DNA of 64,000 nucleotides from Adiantum capillus-veneris (taxonomy: Eukaryota > Streptophyta > Polypodiopsida > Polypodiales > Pteridaceae), in contig CM043944.1 in the NCBI GenBank assembly GCA_014529385.2, positions 61,911,748 through 61,975,747 on the forward strand, in the 5' to 3' direction. The stretch's first letter is position 1, and every line of letters starts with the position of its first letter. This document shows positions 36,393-48,505 of the stretch, one piece after another. Both the position numbers and the translations under genes were made by a program. Under the pieces are notes generated by a model. The model was not told the origin of the DNA and ran no database searches. It saw nothing but the letters and a program-made list of their open reading frames with translations.

Positions 36393-38004
36393 TTATTTTT
36401 TGATCGACAGTGTTCGACAAAGTCTTTTTTTCTAAGCGATCGAGTCTCTAGCATGTAAAGATGCAAATCAGAACTCCTAGTAGAAATTTTTAAACCTACA
36501 AGATTCTGAATTATTTTCTTGTGTATTTTATCGATTTTGTTCCCTTACCATTGCTTGTAATTAGCTAATCAGTCTGCTCAAGGCTAAGTTGAGGCACACC
36601 TCTCATAAACATTGGCGGCCAAGATTCTTCCTCGCAAATAAGCAAACCGAAAATACTATAAAAAATTTAAAATTTGAAGGATTTTTGAACTATTTTCTCA
36701 CATATTTCATCGATTTTTCTTCCCTTTACCATTGTTTGTTACTAACTAGTCTCGATTTTCAACCGGCTCAAGGCTAAGCTGAGGCAATGCTTTCTTGAAC
36801 AATGCTTCTATAGTTCAACTCAACCTAATGATTTTATCACTTTCTTATTGTTTTAGAAAGCCACCATGACCCTTTCACTTGTTTGTTTTTGGCCTAATAA
36901 AAGCCTTGGTCGTTCAATTCTAATTGATGGATATGTGTCCCTCAAAGGGGCCTTAAAAGTCTTGAAGAGAAAGAAATCATGTACCTTTAAATGCTATTTC
37001 TCCAAGGTGCATTCCCTTCTTTGACATACCGAAAAAGGCTTTAGAGAACAAAGGATTAAAGAGTGCATTCATAGCAGTTTGATTTCATGATGTCAAGTTT
37101 TGACTCAGAATGTTTTTTTAATATTTTTATTGGTAAAGAGTCTTTTCATTTAAGAACCATTTCATTAAATACAGCTCACTCAGTATTGTGAGTACTACAA
37201 AAGAAAAGAACTTTATAAAGACCTATTTCATTAAATTGTTTTATTATTTTTATGCTTATAAAATTTATATTTTCTTATGAAAGCATTAAAATATTATTAT
37301 CTTTTAGAATATCAATGTATCTTTTTATTTTATTATTTTTAGTTTTTTTTTTAAATGCTAATATGCAATATCAACCTTTCACCTTATTGATTAAGTGAGA
37401 GCATTTGTAATATATAAACCATTCGTGAGTATGTATGTATAATTGATAATACAATTTTATATCATAACACAATAAAAATGCCATGTGATTGTAGGCTTTC
37501 ATTTATACTTACTCTTTGTAACTCTTATCCACCTTAATATAGGAGGCATTAGTGGCTCCTCACCTTGTTAATGAAGTAGGAGATTACATTAAAGAAAAGA
37601 TACAAGAAGGAGCCATCATCTTCAAAGGTTGAGACCTTTGTCATTTGAGACAATGCACCACAAAAGATCTTTTTTTGTTGTTGCAAAACTCAATTTGTGA
37701 GTGGATTGTATTAAGCACAACATAGATTCTTCAAAATAGCCTCAAAAGATTCTATAGTAGCATAGATAAATGCGTCAACTAGGTTTCATTACTCTTGGAG
37801 GACATTGCTTCATTCCATTGCCGCCTCTCTTAAACAACCACTAAAAGTAGGAAAAACGTTCAGTTTGAAAGGTTTTGCATGTAAGGAAACCAAAGTAGAA
37901 ATTCTATCAACAATATTGAAAGGTAGCCCACTGAAAAAGGTGGGAAAGGGCTTGCATGGCTACTTGCATGCTTACCTTGTTTGTGAGTTAAGCAAGGGTG
38001 ATAC
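35001..38004. other. Unassigned AT-rich stretch with simple repeats
   Basis: It holds a C run at 35521-35536, an (AC)n/(AT)n compound tract at 36341-36392 and an imperfect tandem duplication (about 36501-36604 and 36680-36790) sharing CTCAAGGCTAAGYTGAGGCA. The 67-codon minus-strand ORF at 35220-35017 has no recognised domain. No gene is supported. Confidence 0.5.
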
Positions 38005-39944
38005 TGAGAGGCGGAAGTGAAAAATAGACCCGGTGGCCTCTACACCAAGACTATGCACAATGGCCTCATCATGGGGAATACACAATAGGGGCACCACCTA
38101 GCAAGATATGCGGCTAGGACGCATACATATACACAATGAAACATGCCATGGAAAACAATTTCAAGATCCACACCCAAATGTGGAATGGGGTGGTCAGAGA
38201 ATAAGGTGAGAGGAGTGGTGAGTGAGTGAGAATGGGTTCGCTACTCGTGAATGTAGTAAGGAAGATAACGAGGTCAGGGATACATGCAAGTATGCTCACT
38301 TCTCATACAAAAGGTGGCGAATCCGCACACCTCAAGATGGAAGTAGCAAGATGATAGGAATATGAGAGGGAGAGAGAGAGTGTGTGTGTATGGTGGCGAA
38401 TCCGCACACCTTAACATAAGCAGAAAAAAAAATGGCAAGGAACAAGCATATACCATACTCACAATGAGATGTATCCAAAGCGACACAAAGTATGGCACCA
38501 AGATGGAGTGTGTTGATTGCTTGCAAAAGATGAATACAATAGGTAGCGTATGGCAGAAAAATGAGAAGGGAACAAGATCGTAGGAGGCATAATGGAGAGA
38601 TGGGAGTTGATGGCGAGGAATATCATGACTGTTTCCACCCTTCTTCTAATTGTGCCTTCAACCCTTAATTACAAGTGGTGTGGAGGTGTGGTGCTCATCT
38701 TTTGTGCATGGTGATGGTGATGATGATGGTGTTGTGATTATGTGATTAGGGTTCATGCTACAAGCATGTAGCACAAGAGTGTGTATGGATAGGTGTCTGT
38801 GTGTGTGTGTGTGTGTGTGTGTATTTTTGAGCTCTCATGGCCTCCTTATATAAGGAAGGAGGGGAGGATTTAGCAATATTTCTATTTGAGGTGAGTGTCC
38901 CACTTTGGTGAGTAGGAAAATGGGGTGCATGTGACTGTGGCTGCCATCTTGTCTCCTCATTATTTAAAATACCAGAGTCAATAGAGAGAGAAGATGAGAT
39001 AATGTGGGTAGGATGTAGAGGATAGGAGATATTTACAATAGTCTAGCTTTGGCTAGACATAAGCTTATTAGGGAGAGAAGAGAGAGGTAAGAAATTTATA
39101 AGAGAGATTCTCAAAGGTGGATAGTTGTTGATGAGGATGGATCCTCCAAAAATGGTGATAGAATCACTCTAGACTTGCCAAGACCTCATTAAAAGAGCCT
39201 TGTCTCTTGTAATCATGCTTGAAGACTTGTAGAACCATAGCCATTCTAGAGGGAAGAAAATTGGGGATGGCCTGTGTCACCATTACACGAGAAAAATGGG
39301 GTCCACTACAGAAATCATATCTCCGTGTTCATAACTCTAAAAATTCTGAAAAAACTTGAGCTAAAAGTTGAGATCAGGAGCTACATCTTTCATGTTGAAC
39401 GCTCCTTCAGATTCGGGGTTCTTCTTTACTTAAAAAATTCAGCCAAATAATGTATTATTTGTGGCTGCAAAAGTCTTTTGGTGGTCCCCTTGGAGTGGAC
39501 TTCTCTCTTGCCTTCAAGTGTAAGCTCCTTCATGTGTATGAAAACATAACCTAGAGTTTTGAAAAGATTGGCAATCATCTAGATGGAGATATTATTGAAA
39601 TTTGAAAGTGGGGTTGAGGTTTGAAAATGAAAACTAGTGAATAAAATATTTGGTAGGGTGGAATAATATATATACATGAAATATATTAGAAAATACTAAA
39701 ATATATAATGTAATTTAGAATATATATATTTAATATTTAAGGTCAAAAGAGAGATCAACAAAGAAAGCTTACTTATTTATGCTACATCGTGATTGATTAG
39801 CATAAGTCTTATTTATTTAATAAAAGCTAAAACTTTTGTGAAAAAAGGAAGAAAAATCAAAAGTAACTTATGTAATAGGAAATATTTTTGGTAAAAGGGC
39901 AAAGATATATGAGGGGGTTTCCATGCATGGAAAAGCTTGCCTCA
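38005..39944 (-). repeat. Element 2 3' LTR (left copy)
   Basis: It is near-identical to 44107-46050. A TATA-like palindrome CCTTATATAAGG lies at 38844-38855 and a GT run at about 38797-38822. On the minus strand it is preceded by the polypurine tract TTAGGGGGAGGGCTAA (39945-39960). Confidence 0.92.
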
Positions 39945-41005
39945 TTAGCCCTCCCCCTAAGGCTTGAGGTATTCATGCCTCTAGCTCTGTACTTGAGCAT
40001 GTTGAAATAGAGTAGGATTTCTCCTTGGTGGCTGGTAGATCCTTGTAGGGAATAATAGATCCCTTGGAAGCATGAGGCTCCCCAAAGTTCTTTTCGGTGT
40101 CCACCTGGATCCCACACTAAGCGTAAATCCATTGTATGCAATAATGCCCTGTTCAGAAGATCACACTTATAATGATTCTTGAGTCCCCAAACTGCACAAG
40201 AATTAACTGTTGCATAAGTGATAGAAGGCATGGAAAGAACTTGATCAATCCTTGAAATTATTCCAAAGTGGGACCATGCATGGCTTCCTCGTCCAGACAC
40301 ATAGCCAAAAGGGAGTAAGAAACCATAATCCTCATATCTTGCTTGTCCTTCTTCATGCCAAATTGATAGAGACCTGTTGCCCACATGGATAGATTGCATG
40401 GTTGATGCCTGTTGCACAAGAGAGCCCACCATGTACAAAAGATAAACTACAAACCACATTTTGAAAAATGACTCCATGTCACCACTAGTATGCAAAACCA
40501 TTCTTCCTTGATTGGTGTGTCCTAGATTGATTCCACTGGTTGTTGATGTCAATCCTTCCACTCTTGTCGCAACCCAACTTAAAGAGCTTCCCAAATTAAT
40601 GCTACACACAATGTTCACAATTAGAAAGGAAAACGTAAAGTGCCAGTAGACCTCAATTGCATTTCTCTGCATGAGTCTTTCTCTAGAAAGGACTTGCCAA
40701 GTGGTCATCAATATAACTTTTGGTCGTCTTCCACCAATCTCGTGCCATAGGGGTAGTTGAAGTGTCTTCACCACTTTCACCTGTGGTTGCAAATTTGAAG
40801 GGTCCACCTTGTTGTGGTTGAACGTGAGGCCCATTACCTCAATGGAGCTATCACTTCCTTCACTCCTTGTTGACTCCTCCTCTGAAGTGGTTGAAGAGTC
40901 ACCACTAGAAAACTCATCCATAGAGGTTTCTAGATCCATGTCGCATTGCCGACCTTTCTTCATGTCGTAAAGTATTGGCCTCCCTTTTGCATCCTTCATC
41001 TGCAT
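39857..41005 (-). CDS. Unknown ORF downstream of the element 2 protease
   Basis: A 382-codon ORF lies in the same frame as gag-protease, separated from it by a stop at 41018. It runs into the 3' LTR. It starts with a segment like the end of the protease polyprotein, then a Ser/Glu/Asp-rich stretch (about residues 30-55). Two hydrophobic segments follow, FTFSFLIVNIVCSINLG (about 128-145) and MWFVVYLLYMVGSLV (about 183-198), that could span a membrane. No pol domain is seen. It occupies the place where pol or an extra 3' ORF would lie. It may be a real element-specific gene or a remnant left after pol loss. Confidence 0.45.
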   Translation of the reverse strand: MQMKDAKGRPILYDMKKGRQCDMDLETSMDEFSSGDSSTTSEEESTRSEGSDSSIEVMGLTFNHNKVDPSNLQPQVKVVKTLQLPLWHEIGGRRPKVILMTTWQVLSRERLMQRNAIEVYWHFTFSFLIVNIVCSINLGSSLSWVATRVEGLTSTTSGINLGHTNQGRMVLHTSGDMESFFKMWFVVYLLYMVGSLVQQASTMQSIHVGNRSLSIWHEEGQARYEDYGFLLPFGYVSGRGSHAWSHFGIISRIDQVLSMPSITYATVNSCAVWGLKNHYKCDLLNRALLHTMDLRLVWDPGGHRKELWGASCFQGIYYSLQGSTSHQGEILLYFNMLKYRARGMNTSSLRGRANEASFSMHGNPLIYLCPFTKNISYYISYF

Positions 41006-41017
41006 TATGCCGGTGTC

Positions 41018-42730
41018 TCAGTCCTGCTTATCTCTCATAGCCATAAGCCAAGGCCTCCCTAGAATGATAGGATAGCCCTCCCCTTTGTGAGGCATGACAA
41101 AGATGTCCACATCTACCTCGGTGTTGAATGCCTTTATCCTAACTGCATTTATGACACCAACACATTGAACTTTTAAATTATTTGCCATTTTGGCTCGGCA
41201 TGGTGCCGGCCGACTCACCTCTAAACCCAAACGGTGCATCATTTTTTCACTCATGACGCATATTTGTGCGCCACCATCGATGTAGATATTGGAGATGTGT
41301 TGCCCTTTGAAGTAAGCATCCATCACTGGTAGTATGTCATCTAAATTCCTCCCAGAGATAGCCCCAGCTATCTTTGGCTTTGGTCGTCTTGTGCTAACCA
41401 TCTTTGTCCATTGTCTCCTCACCCTAGGTGCTAGGTGGAGTAATTAGGGCCAGGTGATTTTTGGGCCCTGCATAGAAACATCTTGAACCAAATCATATGG
41501 TTTAGAACATTCACCCAAAGAGAAATCTACAATGTCAATTTTACGTCGTGACTTGGACGGCTTTTTGCTAGACTCCCCTTTAATCTTCATCTTTTCTTCC
41601 TTTTGGGAAGATTCACCTTGCCTAGCACGTTTTATCCCTATGGCATCTACTCCTTTAAACTTGGTCTTACCTTTTGCTACTCCCTTGATATCCTCCTCCA
41701 CTTTCTCCTTTCCTTTACCTTCAAGACTAATGACGCTTACTGTTTGATTGCCAACTAGTGGTGGGGGTAAGGGTGGAATGAGAGGTTGTGGTGGTGGTGG
41801 TGGTTGTGGTTGAATGGGTGGTTATAGGATTTGCACGGGTGGTGCTTGTTGTGGTGCCCTCGGTGGTGGTGGTCTTGCTCTCGGTGGTGAAACCTGGTTT
41901 TGCCTGGTTCCTTTGTTGAAATTCTACCTCCTTGCATGTGGACAGTAGTACATGCCATGACCATCCTCCCCACAATTGTAGCAGTGGTATTCTTGGTTTT
42001 GCCTTCGTTGTCCTCTCCCTTGCTCTTGGTTGCGATTGTGTGCATGCCCTTGTTGTATCAAATGGACTGAGAGATTCTCAAGTTGATTGGTGATTCGATT
42101 GAGTAGGTCTTGCTAATCTTCAATTGGTTCTTGTGGTTGAATCCTCTGGGCGGCTGTTGTAGGTGGTGCTAGAGGTGGTCGGGTCCTAACGGATTCCTCT
42201 TCATCAATATTCCTGGCTTGTAGGCGTAACTTCTTGTCTTTAAGGCAGGCCACTTCAACTGCTAGCTCATACGTAGCAGGAAACCTTCCCTACACCTTCT
42301 CTTTAAGAGTTGGCCATAACCCAGCCACAGACCGATCCTTCTTTAGGAAATCAGGTGCCCCTTCATCCTCTCTTAGCGATGCAACCCATCGCCCCCATAA
42401 ATCTACAAACTTTGACTCATATGATGCGTATTCCAGCATACTGCCCTGCTTCAACTCTGTCAACAATTGCCATAGCTTCTCTGATGTTGTGCCCTCTCCA
42501 AAACGCTTGACAAAGGCTGCTCTTAATAAGTCCCACCGTTCCTTGGTTTCTTGTGCCAAGGCATTGTACCATGATCTTGCCTCCACCTTCATTAGAAGTG
42601 GGAAGATGCGCAAGCGCGAAGCATCATCATCTCTCGTAGAGATGACACATGTTATTTCCAAGTTGTCTAGAAAGTCTGCAGCATCCTCACCCACCTTACC
42701 AGTAAATGTTGGAAATGCTACACTTGCCAT
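41018..42730 (-). pseudogene. Element 2 gag-protease
   Basis: One minus-strand frame starts at MASVAFPTFTG (42730), with in-frame stops at 42290, about 41933, 41444 and 41018. The Gag domain includes ARSWYNALAQETKERW and YESKFVDLWGRW. The CCHC knuckle CYNCGEDGHGMYYC lies near 41955-41995. After a Pro-rich linker comes a retropepsin: YIDGGAQICVMSE active site, then ILGRPWL (about 41050), the usual C-terminal protease motif. The protease is more complete than in element 1. Confidence 0.82.
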
Positions 42731-43047
42731 TGTGAGAGTGAGAAAATTAACTCGACTTAGATTTTTTTTATTTTTTATTTTATAGAGATTCAATACATGG
42801 GTGCTCGGTAGATGGAAAACATACTATACAAGGATGAAAATAACTACATCAAAAGACACTTCATGATTAATCATAGGGAGGATAAAGGGTAGAGAAGAGG
42901 TGTTTATCTCTTGCAGTCGTTCTCTACCAAACATGGTTGTAATGATCTACTGATAAAACATCTTGCGGTCCAAGATTACTTTGATTGATTGAATTCATTG
43001 TGGTGCATAAGTTTGGTTCCTTGCAAAAGGTTGATGTGCTGGGTCCA

Positions 43048-44037
43048 TCACATGATAATTCGGAAAGGCTCTCTCCTTTGTGGTGGAAGGTTATAGTCAG
43101 AGGTGTAGAGCTCTTGGTAGTCGAGGTCAAATTTATAGTACCACAGGACAATGTTGTCTTCGTCTTCTAGCTCTAGGACTGTCCCTCTAGCAAGCTCTTG
43201 GAAAAGCTTGAACTCTCTCTCTTTGAGCAACTTCACTTTCCTGCAAGATAGAGTGTCATCTAGTGTATACACAGGTGTGATGAGGTAGGTGGTGAGTCTT
43301 ACCACTTGTATTAATCCAAGTTGGATGGATACATAGCAAGCTGTAAAGTCCTCATCATAGCCTTGATTCACAAGCAACACCCCTTGAAGGTGGAGGGTCT
43401 TGTCTTTCCGCCAAGAAAAACCAGTGTCAAAGACCTTGTCGATGACAAGCTCCGCCACTTCACTCAGTAGACGATGTAGAATCCATGCTGCTGTTTCTAG
43501 TTCCTGGCTCATGAGATGAGAGTGAGGTATAGAAAGACTTTGGAGGATTTACCCTTTTGTTTTGGAGACGGGGTGATTGTCGGCACTGGAAAACCCTTGA
43601 ATCTTTTGGTGCAAGGGAGAGGGAGGGACCACGCGTTCGTAGTAGCTTCTTCAAGTTGTGAAGGCTTGTTGTGGATGTAGGTGGAATAGGTGGCAAAGAT
43701 GGGGACGTAAATGTAGAGAAGCCTGGTGCTACTTGAAAGCCTACCGTTGTCAGAACGCCTGTGCGGATGTCGAGGGAGAAAATGATGGCCTTTTCTTCAC
43801 TTTGGGTTGCACTTATGTCGAAGGTGCGGTTTTTGGCTACAATGTGAGCATGATACAGCTTTTGCGGGGATGATAAGAAATGTCAACCATCTGAGTAGGG
43901 AAAGAGGGTCTTACCACTTCTTCTATGCTAACAATACAACACCCTGGCAAGAGTGTCTTGATGAATTGTGTCAAACCTGCTTGAAGCTCCTCCTCTTCAG
44001 TGGTCCAATTAGAGAATTCAAGAAGCCACTCGTCCAT
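43048..44037 (-). pseudogene. Element 2 leader ORFs upstream of gag
   Basis: 44037-43837 opens MDEWLLEFSNWTTEEEELQA, matching element 1. 43512-43048 is a 154-codon ORF of normal composition with an acidic C-terminal half and no recognised domain. Both lie between the primer site and gag. Confidence 0.4.
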
Positions 44038-44106
44038 GAAGAGAAGTAAACATGTCAGCCTTGTAAACTGAAGGATTCAAGAGCCCTCCTCAGTGGGGGC
44101 ACCAAA

Positions 44107-44895
44107 TGAGAGGCATAAGTGAAAAATAGACCCGGTGGCCTCTACACCAAGACTATGCACAATGGCCTCATCATGGGGAATACACAATAGGGGCACCACC
44201 TAGCAAGATATGCGGCTAGGATGCATACATATACACAATGAAACATGCCATGGAAAACAATTTCAAGATCCACACCCAAATGCGGAATGGGGTGGTCAGA
44301 GAATAAGGTGAGAGGAGTGGTGAGTGAGTGAGAATGGGCTCGCTACTCGTGCATGTAGTAAGGAAGATAACGAGGTCAGGGATACATGCAAGTATGCTCA
44401 CTTCTCATACAAAAGGTGGCGAATCCGCACACCTCAAGATGGAAGTAGCAAGATTATAGGAATATGAGAGGGAGAGAGAGTGTGTGTGTATGGTGGCGAA
44501 TCCGCACACCTTAACATAAGCAGAAAAAAAAAAGGCAAGGAACAAGCATATACCATACTCACAATGAGATGTATCCAAAGCGACACAAAGTATGGCACCA
44601 AGATGGAGTGTGTTGATTGCTTGCAAAATATGAATACAATAGGTAGCGTATGGCAGGAAAATGAGAAGGGAACAAGATCATAGGAGGCATAATGGAGAGA
44701 TGGGAGTTGATGGCGAGGAATATCATGAGTGTGTCCATCCTTCTTCTTCTTGAAATTGTGCCTTCAACCCTTAATTACAAGTGGTGTGGAGGTGTGGTGC
44801 TCATCTTTTGTGCATGGTGATGGTGATGATGATGGTGTTGTGATTATGTGATTAGGGTTCATGCTACAAGCATGTAGCACAAGAGTGTGTATGGA

Positions 44896-44926
<31 letters not shown>

Positions 44927-46050
44927 ATTTTTGAGCTCTCATGGCCTCCTTATATAAGGAAGGAGGGGAGGATTTAGCAATATTTCTATTTGAGGTGAGT
45001 GTCCCACTTTGGTGACTAGGAAAATGGGGTGCATGTGACTGTGGCTCCCATCTTGTCTCCTCATTATTTAAAATACCAGAGTCAATAGAGAGAGAAGATG
45101 AGATAATGTGGGTAGGATGTAGAGGATAGGAGATATTTACAATAGTCTAGCTTTGGCAAGACATAAGCTTATTAGGGAGAGAAGAGAGAGGTAAGAAATT
45201 TACAAGAGAGATTGTCAAAGGTGGATAGTTGTTGATGAGGATGGATCCTCCAAAAATGGTGATAGAATCACTCTAGACTTGCCAAGACCTCATTAAAAGA
45301 TCCTTGTCTCTTGTAATCATGCTTGAAGACTTGAAGAACCATAGCCATTCTAGAGGGAAGAAAATTGGGGATGGCCTTTGTCACCATTACACGAGAAAAC
45401 TGGGGTCCACTACAAAAATCATATCTGCGTGTTCATAACTCTAAAAATTCTGAAAAAAATTGAGCTAAAAGTTGAGATCAGGAGCTACATCTTTCATGTT
45501 GAACACTCCTTCAGATTCGGGGTTCTTCTTTACTTAAAAAATTCAGCCACATAATGTATTATTTGTGGCTGCAAAAGTCTTTTGGTGGTCCCCTTGGAGT
45601 GGACTTCTCTCTTACCTTCAAGTGTAAGCTCCTTCATGTGTATGAAAACATGACATGGAGTTTTGAAAAGATTGGCAATCATCTAGATGGAGGTATTATT
45701 GAAATTTGAAAGTGGGGTTGAGGTTTGAAAATGAAAACTAGTGAATAAAATATTTGGTAGGGTGGAATAATATATATACATGAAAAATATATTAGAAAAT
45801 ACTAAAATATATAATGTAATTTAGAATATATATATTTAATATTTAAGGTCAAAAGAGAGATCAACAAAGAAAGCTTACTTATTTATGCTACATCGTGATT
45901 GATTAGCATAAGTCTTATTTATTTAATAAAGGCTAAAACTTTTGTGAAAAAGGGAAGAAAAATCAAAAGTAACTTATGTAATAGGAAATATTTTTGGTAA
46001 AAAGGCAAAGATATATGGGGGGGTTCCCATGCATGGAAAAGCTTGCCTCA
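44107..46050 (-). repeat. Element 2 5' LTR (right copy)
   Basis: It runs from TGAGAGGCATAAG to GCTTGCCTCA, with a TATA-like palindrome at 44948-44959. Few substitutions separate it from the left copy, so the insertion looks recent. Confidence 0.92.
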
Positions 46051-46476
46051 ATACCAACTCTCGCAAACTTGTTAGAGTTGAGATAGAGTGGCCAAGGTCA
46101 TAGATACATACAAGACGGGGGTAACACCCTATCCTATTTCTAGAAAACACATTGTCAACTTGTTGTATGTCTCAAAAACATGGATGCACTCAAATTGAAA
46201 AGCCCGTTTTGCAACCTTTTTACTATTTTAGAAAATCATAATTTTTTGTGTACTTTTTTGGTATGAATAGTTAAAATAACCCTCTGTATGGTTGGATATC
46301 AATGATATCTTGTGTTCTTGGCTTTTTGAAAAAAAATAGTCAGGCTTGATACCAACTTAATCATTGATATGTTGAGCCACTTAAATGGATTGAACACGAA
46401 CCTACTATTGATCCAATGGGCCACCAACGCTCATGACAAGTTTATTGCAATGGTCGGGGATTGCTCCCAAGAGTTC
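46051..46476. other. Unassigned flank left of the multigene island
   Basis: No gene is seen. Weak similarity to the reverse complement of about 59230-59310 (for example CACTTAAATGGAT against CACTTATGGAT) suggests the inverted repeat of the island may extend into this stretch. Confidence 0.4.
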
Positions 46477-46509
46477 CATTAGGAGAAAGCTGGACTCTCT
46501 TTTTGGGCC
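46477..46509 (+). repeat. Left inverted repeat of the island
   Basis: It begins CATTAGGAGAAAGCTGGACT and ends TTTTTGGGCC. The reverse complement lies at 59198-59229 with two substitutions and one gap. Confidence 0.7.
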
Positions 46510-46840
46510 TTTCAGTTCTAGAGAGAGATTGGCACTCGACCAATGAGGAAGAGGCTAACGTTACGTTGAAAATCGACATTTTGGAGTCAAGCTCTTTTTA
46601 AAAAAAGGAAGGAAATTTTATTTTGGTTCATCAAATTGCAGAATTTCACTTTTTCAAGGCATAAATGCCGTAAGTCGTGCTAACTATGTACCGAGGAATT
46701 TCAGAACTTTCATTGAAGACTCTATCTAGTACTTTGTTCCCGCCCAAATATGACTTTGAGTAGCTCTACTTCCCTCTCAAAACTTCTTCCCTTTTTTATA
46801 TTTGCGCTAACCTTTCTGTGTATTCATTCTACTGCACACC

Positions 46841-48163
46841 ATGTCTACTTCTCGAAGGCCTAGCACTACCATTGACTCTGTTAACATTTTTAACAGTTAT
46901 ACTACAGACGATCAAGCATGGATTCCATCTCATATAACTATCGGAAGTTGGGTTCTACTGCAAACTAGGAGGAGGAAGAGGAGGCAATGCAATGATTTTG
47001 TGGATGCTTCCAAGGGTCAAGTTAAAGAGTTTAAAGTGTGTGCACAAAGAAGCCGGGTGAAAGAGGTCCTCATACAACATGCTTTCCAGCATGCAGACTT
47101 AAGGTTGCAAACATCTCCTCCAAGTTTTCCAAGGCATCAACCCAACTGTATGTTATTTCAGCATCTTGCTTAATGCATGATTATATTCGAATATTAAGTG
47201 GTGGATATCATCTTTGGTATGTTTTAGATATTTATCCATCGAATAGGACAAATTGGCAACCAGTTGAGGGTATAGTTGGGATTTTTTATGTTTTCCATGC
47301 ATTTATTGGTGAGCAAATGTACCGAGGAAGACAACACAAGGAACTTGCAGATAATGGAATTTTCTTTTATGATATGTCATATGTGGAACCGAGAACTTCC
47401 ATTGGTTGGGGTCGTGTAGCTCCTTTGTCACTTCCATCCTTTGACAGCAAGGATTGGTCCCTGCCTACTTTGCAAACTAGTGAAAGCTTCAAGAATAAGT
47501 TGTTTCAGGATATACGAAAGTCCCTCAAGTATTCAATTGCCACAAAAATGGTTTGGCTCGCACTATTTATGCCTCTTGAAGAGTTTGCAGATATTTTCTT
47601 CGATGAGCAAATAAGAACTACCGCAACAATGTTCATTTGCAAGTCTGGGAGCTGTTTGGACTTTTTAGATGATAATTGGGATAGGAAACAATCACAGAAC
47701 AAAATCTGTATTTTGCAAAAGAAGTCCATAATTTGCAAGTTCATTATAAGCTCTCATAATTTCTTAGTATCGTTTTACTATATTAGATATCATCTTCTTG
47801 GTGAGCAGCTTATTCCACTCAACCAAGATACAGAGAACAGCCTCGAGAACAAACCTTTATCAATGGAGCTCTACTTTCGAGACAGCCTACTTACTGTGAT
47901 GGAGATAATGTCAAGCACAACTCTGGCACAGCTCAGGATAGATCTTACATGTGAAGAACTTCCACTTTTGCCGGAATTGTATGCATTCAGTCTCAACAAT
48001 AGAAAGGTGCTTACTAAATTGATAAATTTTGATTGTCTTTAATACACTATGACTGAATCTAACTTTTTCTTCTTTTCAGATTTCAAGGCGCAAGGAGAAA
48101 ACAACATTGTGCAAGGAGTCCATAACAAATACACTTCACTTAATTGCTTCCACTGGAAGCTAG
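46841..48163 (+). CDS. Gene A: unknown intron-containing gene
   Basis: An N-terminal frame (46841-47173, start MSTSRRPSTTID) is followed, in another frame from about 47162, by a long open stretch to 48006. A clean intron (48007-48079, GT-AG) joins it in phase to a last exon (48080-48163) ending at TAG. The junction between the first two frames is unresolved (intron or frameshift). A stretch WQPVEGIVGIFYVFHAF followed by NGIFFYDMSYVEP is loosely reminiscent of a BAH-type chromatin domain; this is only a resemblance. It is convergent with gene B. Confidence 0.5.
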
Positions 48164-48360
48164 GTCACATACCTTGTGCACGCAAAGAGCTTTGATGCCA
48201 TGCAAACCATGATGTACTCTTCAAAATGACTAATGCAGAGATATTTTTTGGCGGTCAAACAATGTTTCAAAAATGTACATTTTCAATGTTTCAAAACTTT
48301 ACATACTGTGTTGTTTCTGTAAAGAGTAATTTGCTTCCTTTCCCAGCTATTGTCCTCTCC

Positions 48361-48493
48361 CCCGGTTTGTGCCACTCGTCCCCTGTCCTATCCCCCGGTT
48401 TGTGCCACTCGTCCCCTGTCCTCTCCCCCGATTTGTGCCACTCGTCCGCTGTCCTCTCCCCCGATTTGTGCCACTCGTCCCTTGCTCTATGCT
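48361..48493. repeat. Four 33-bp tandem repeats at the end of gene B
   Basis: The landmark GRTTTGTGCCACTCGTCC starts at 48364, 48397, 48430 and 48463, an exact 33-bp (11-codon) period. On the minus strand it continues the gene B frame past its stop as Gly/Arg/Thr-rich 11-residue repeats, so gene B may once have had a repeat tail. Confidence 0.9.
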
Positions 48494-48505
48494 CCGATTG
48501 CTCCC

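Larger units (their letters stand above)
38005..46050 (-). mobile_element. Gag-protease LTR retrotransposon without pol (element 2)
   Basis: Long direct repeats of about 1.94 kb (38005-39944, 44107-46050) begin TGAGAGGC and end GCTTGCCTCA. They are flanked by ATAC on both sides (38001-38004, 46051-46054). The minus-strand interior holds the primer site, a leader ORF, gag, a CCHC knuckle and retropepsin, then an unfamiliar ORF and a polypurine tract. There is no RT, RNase H or integrase. It is the same family as element 1, with an identical 19-nt primer site and similar gag-protease. Confidence 0.9.
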
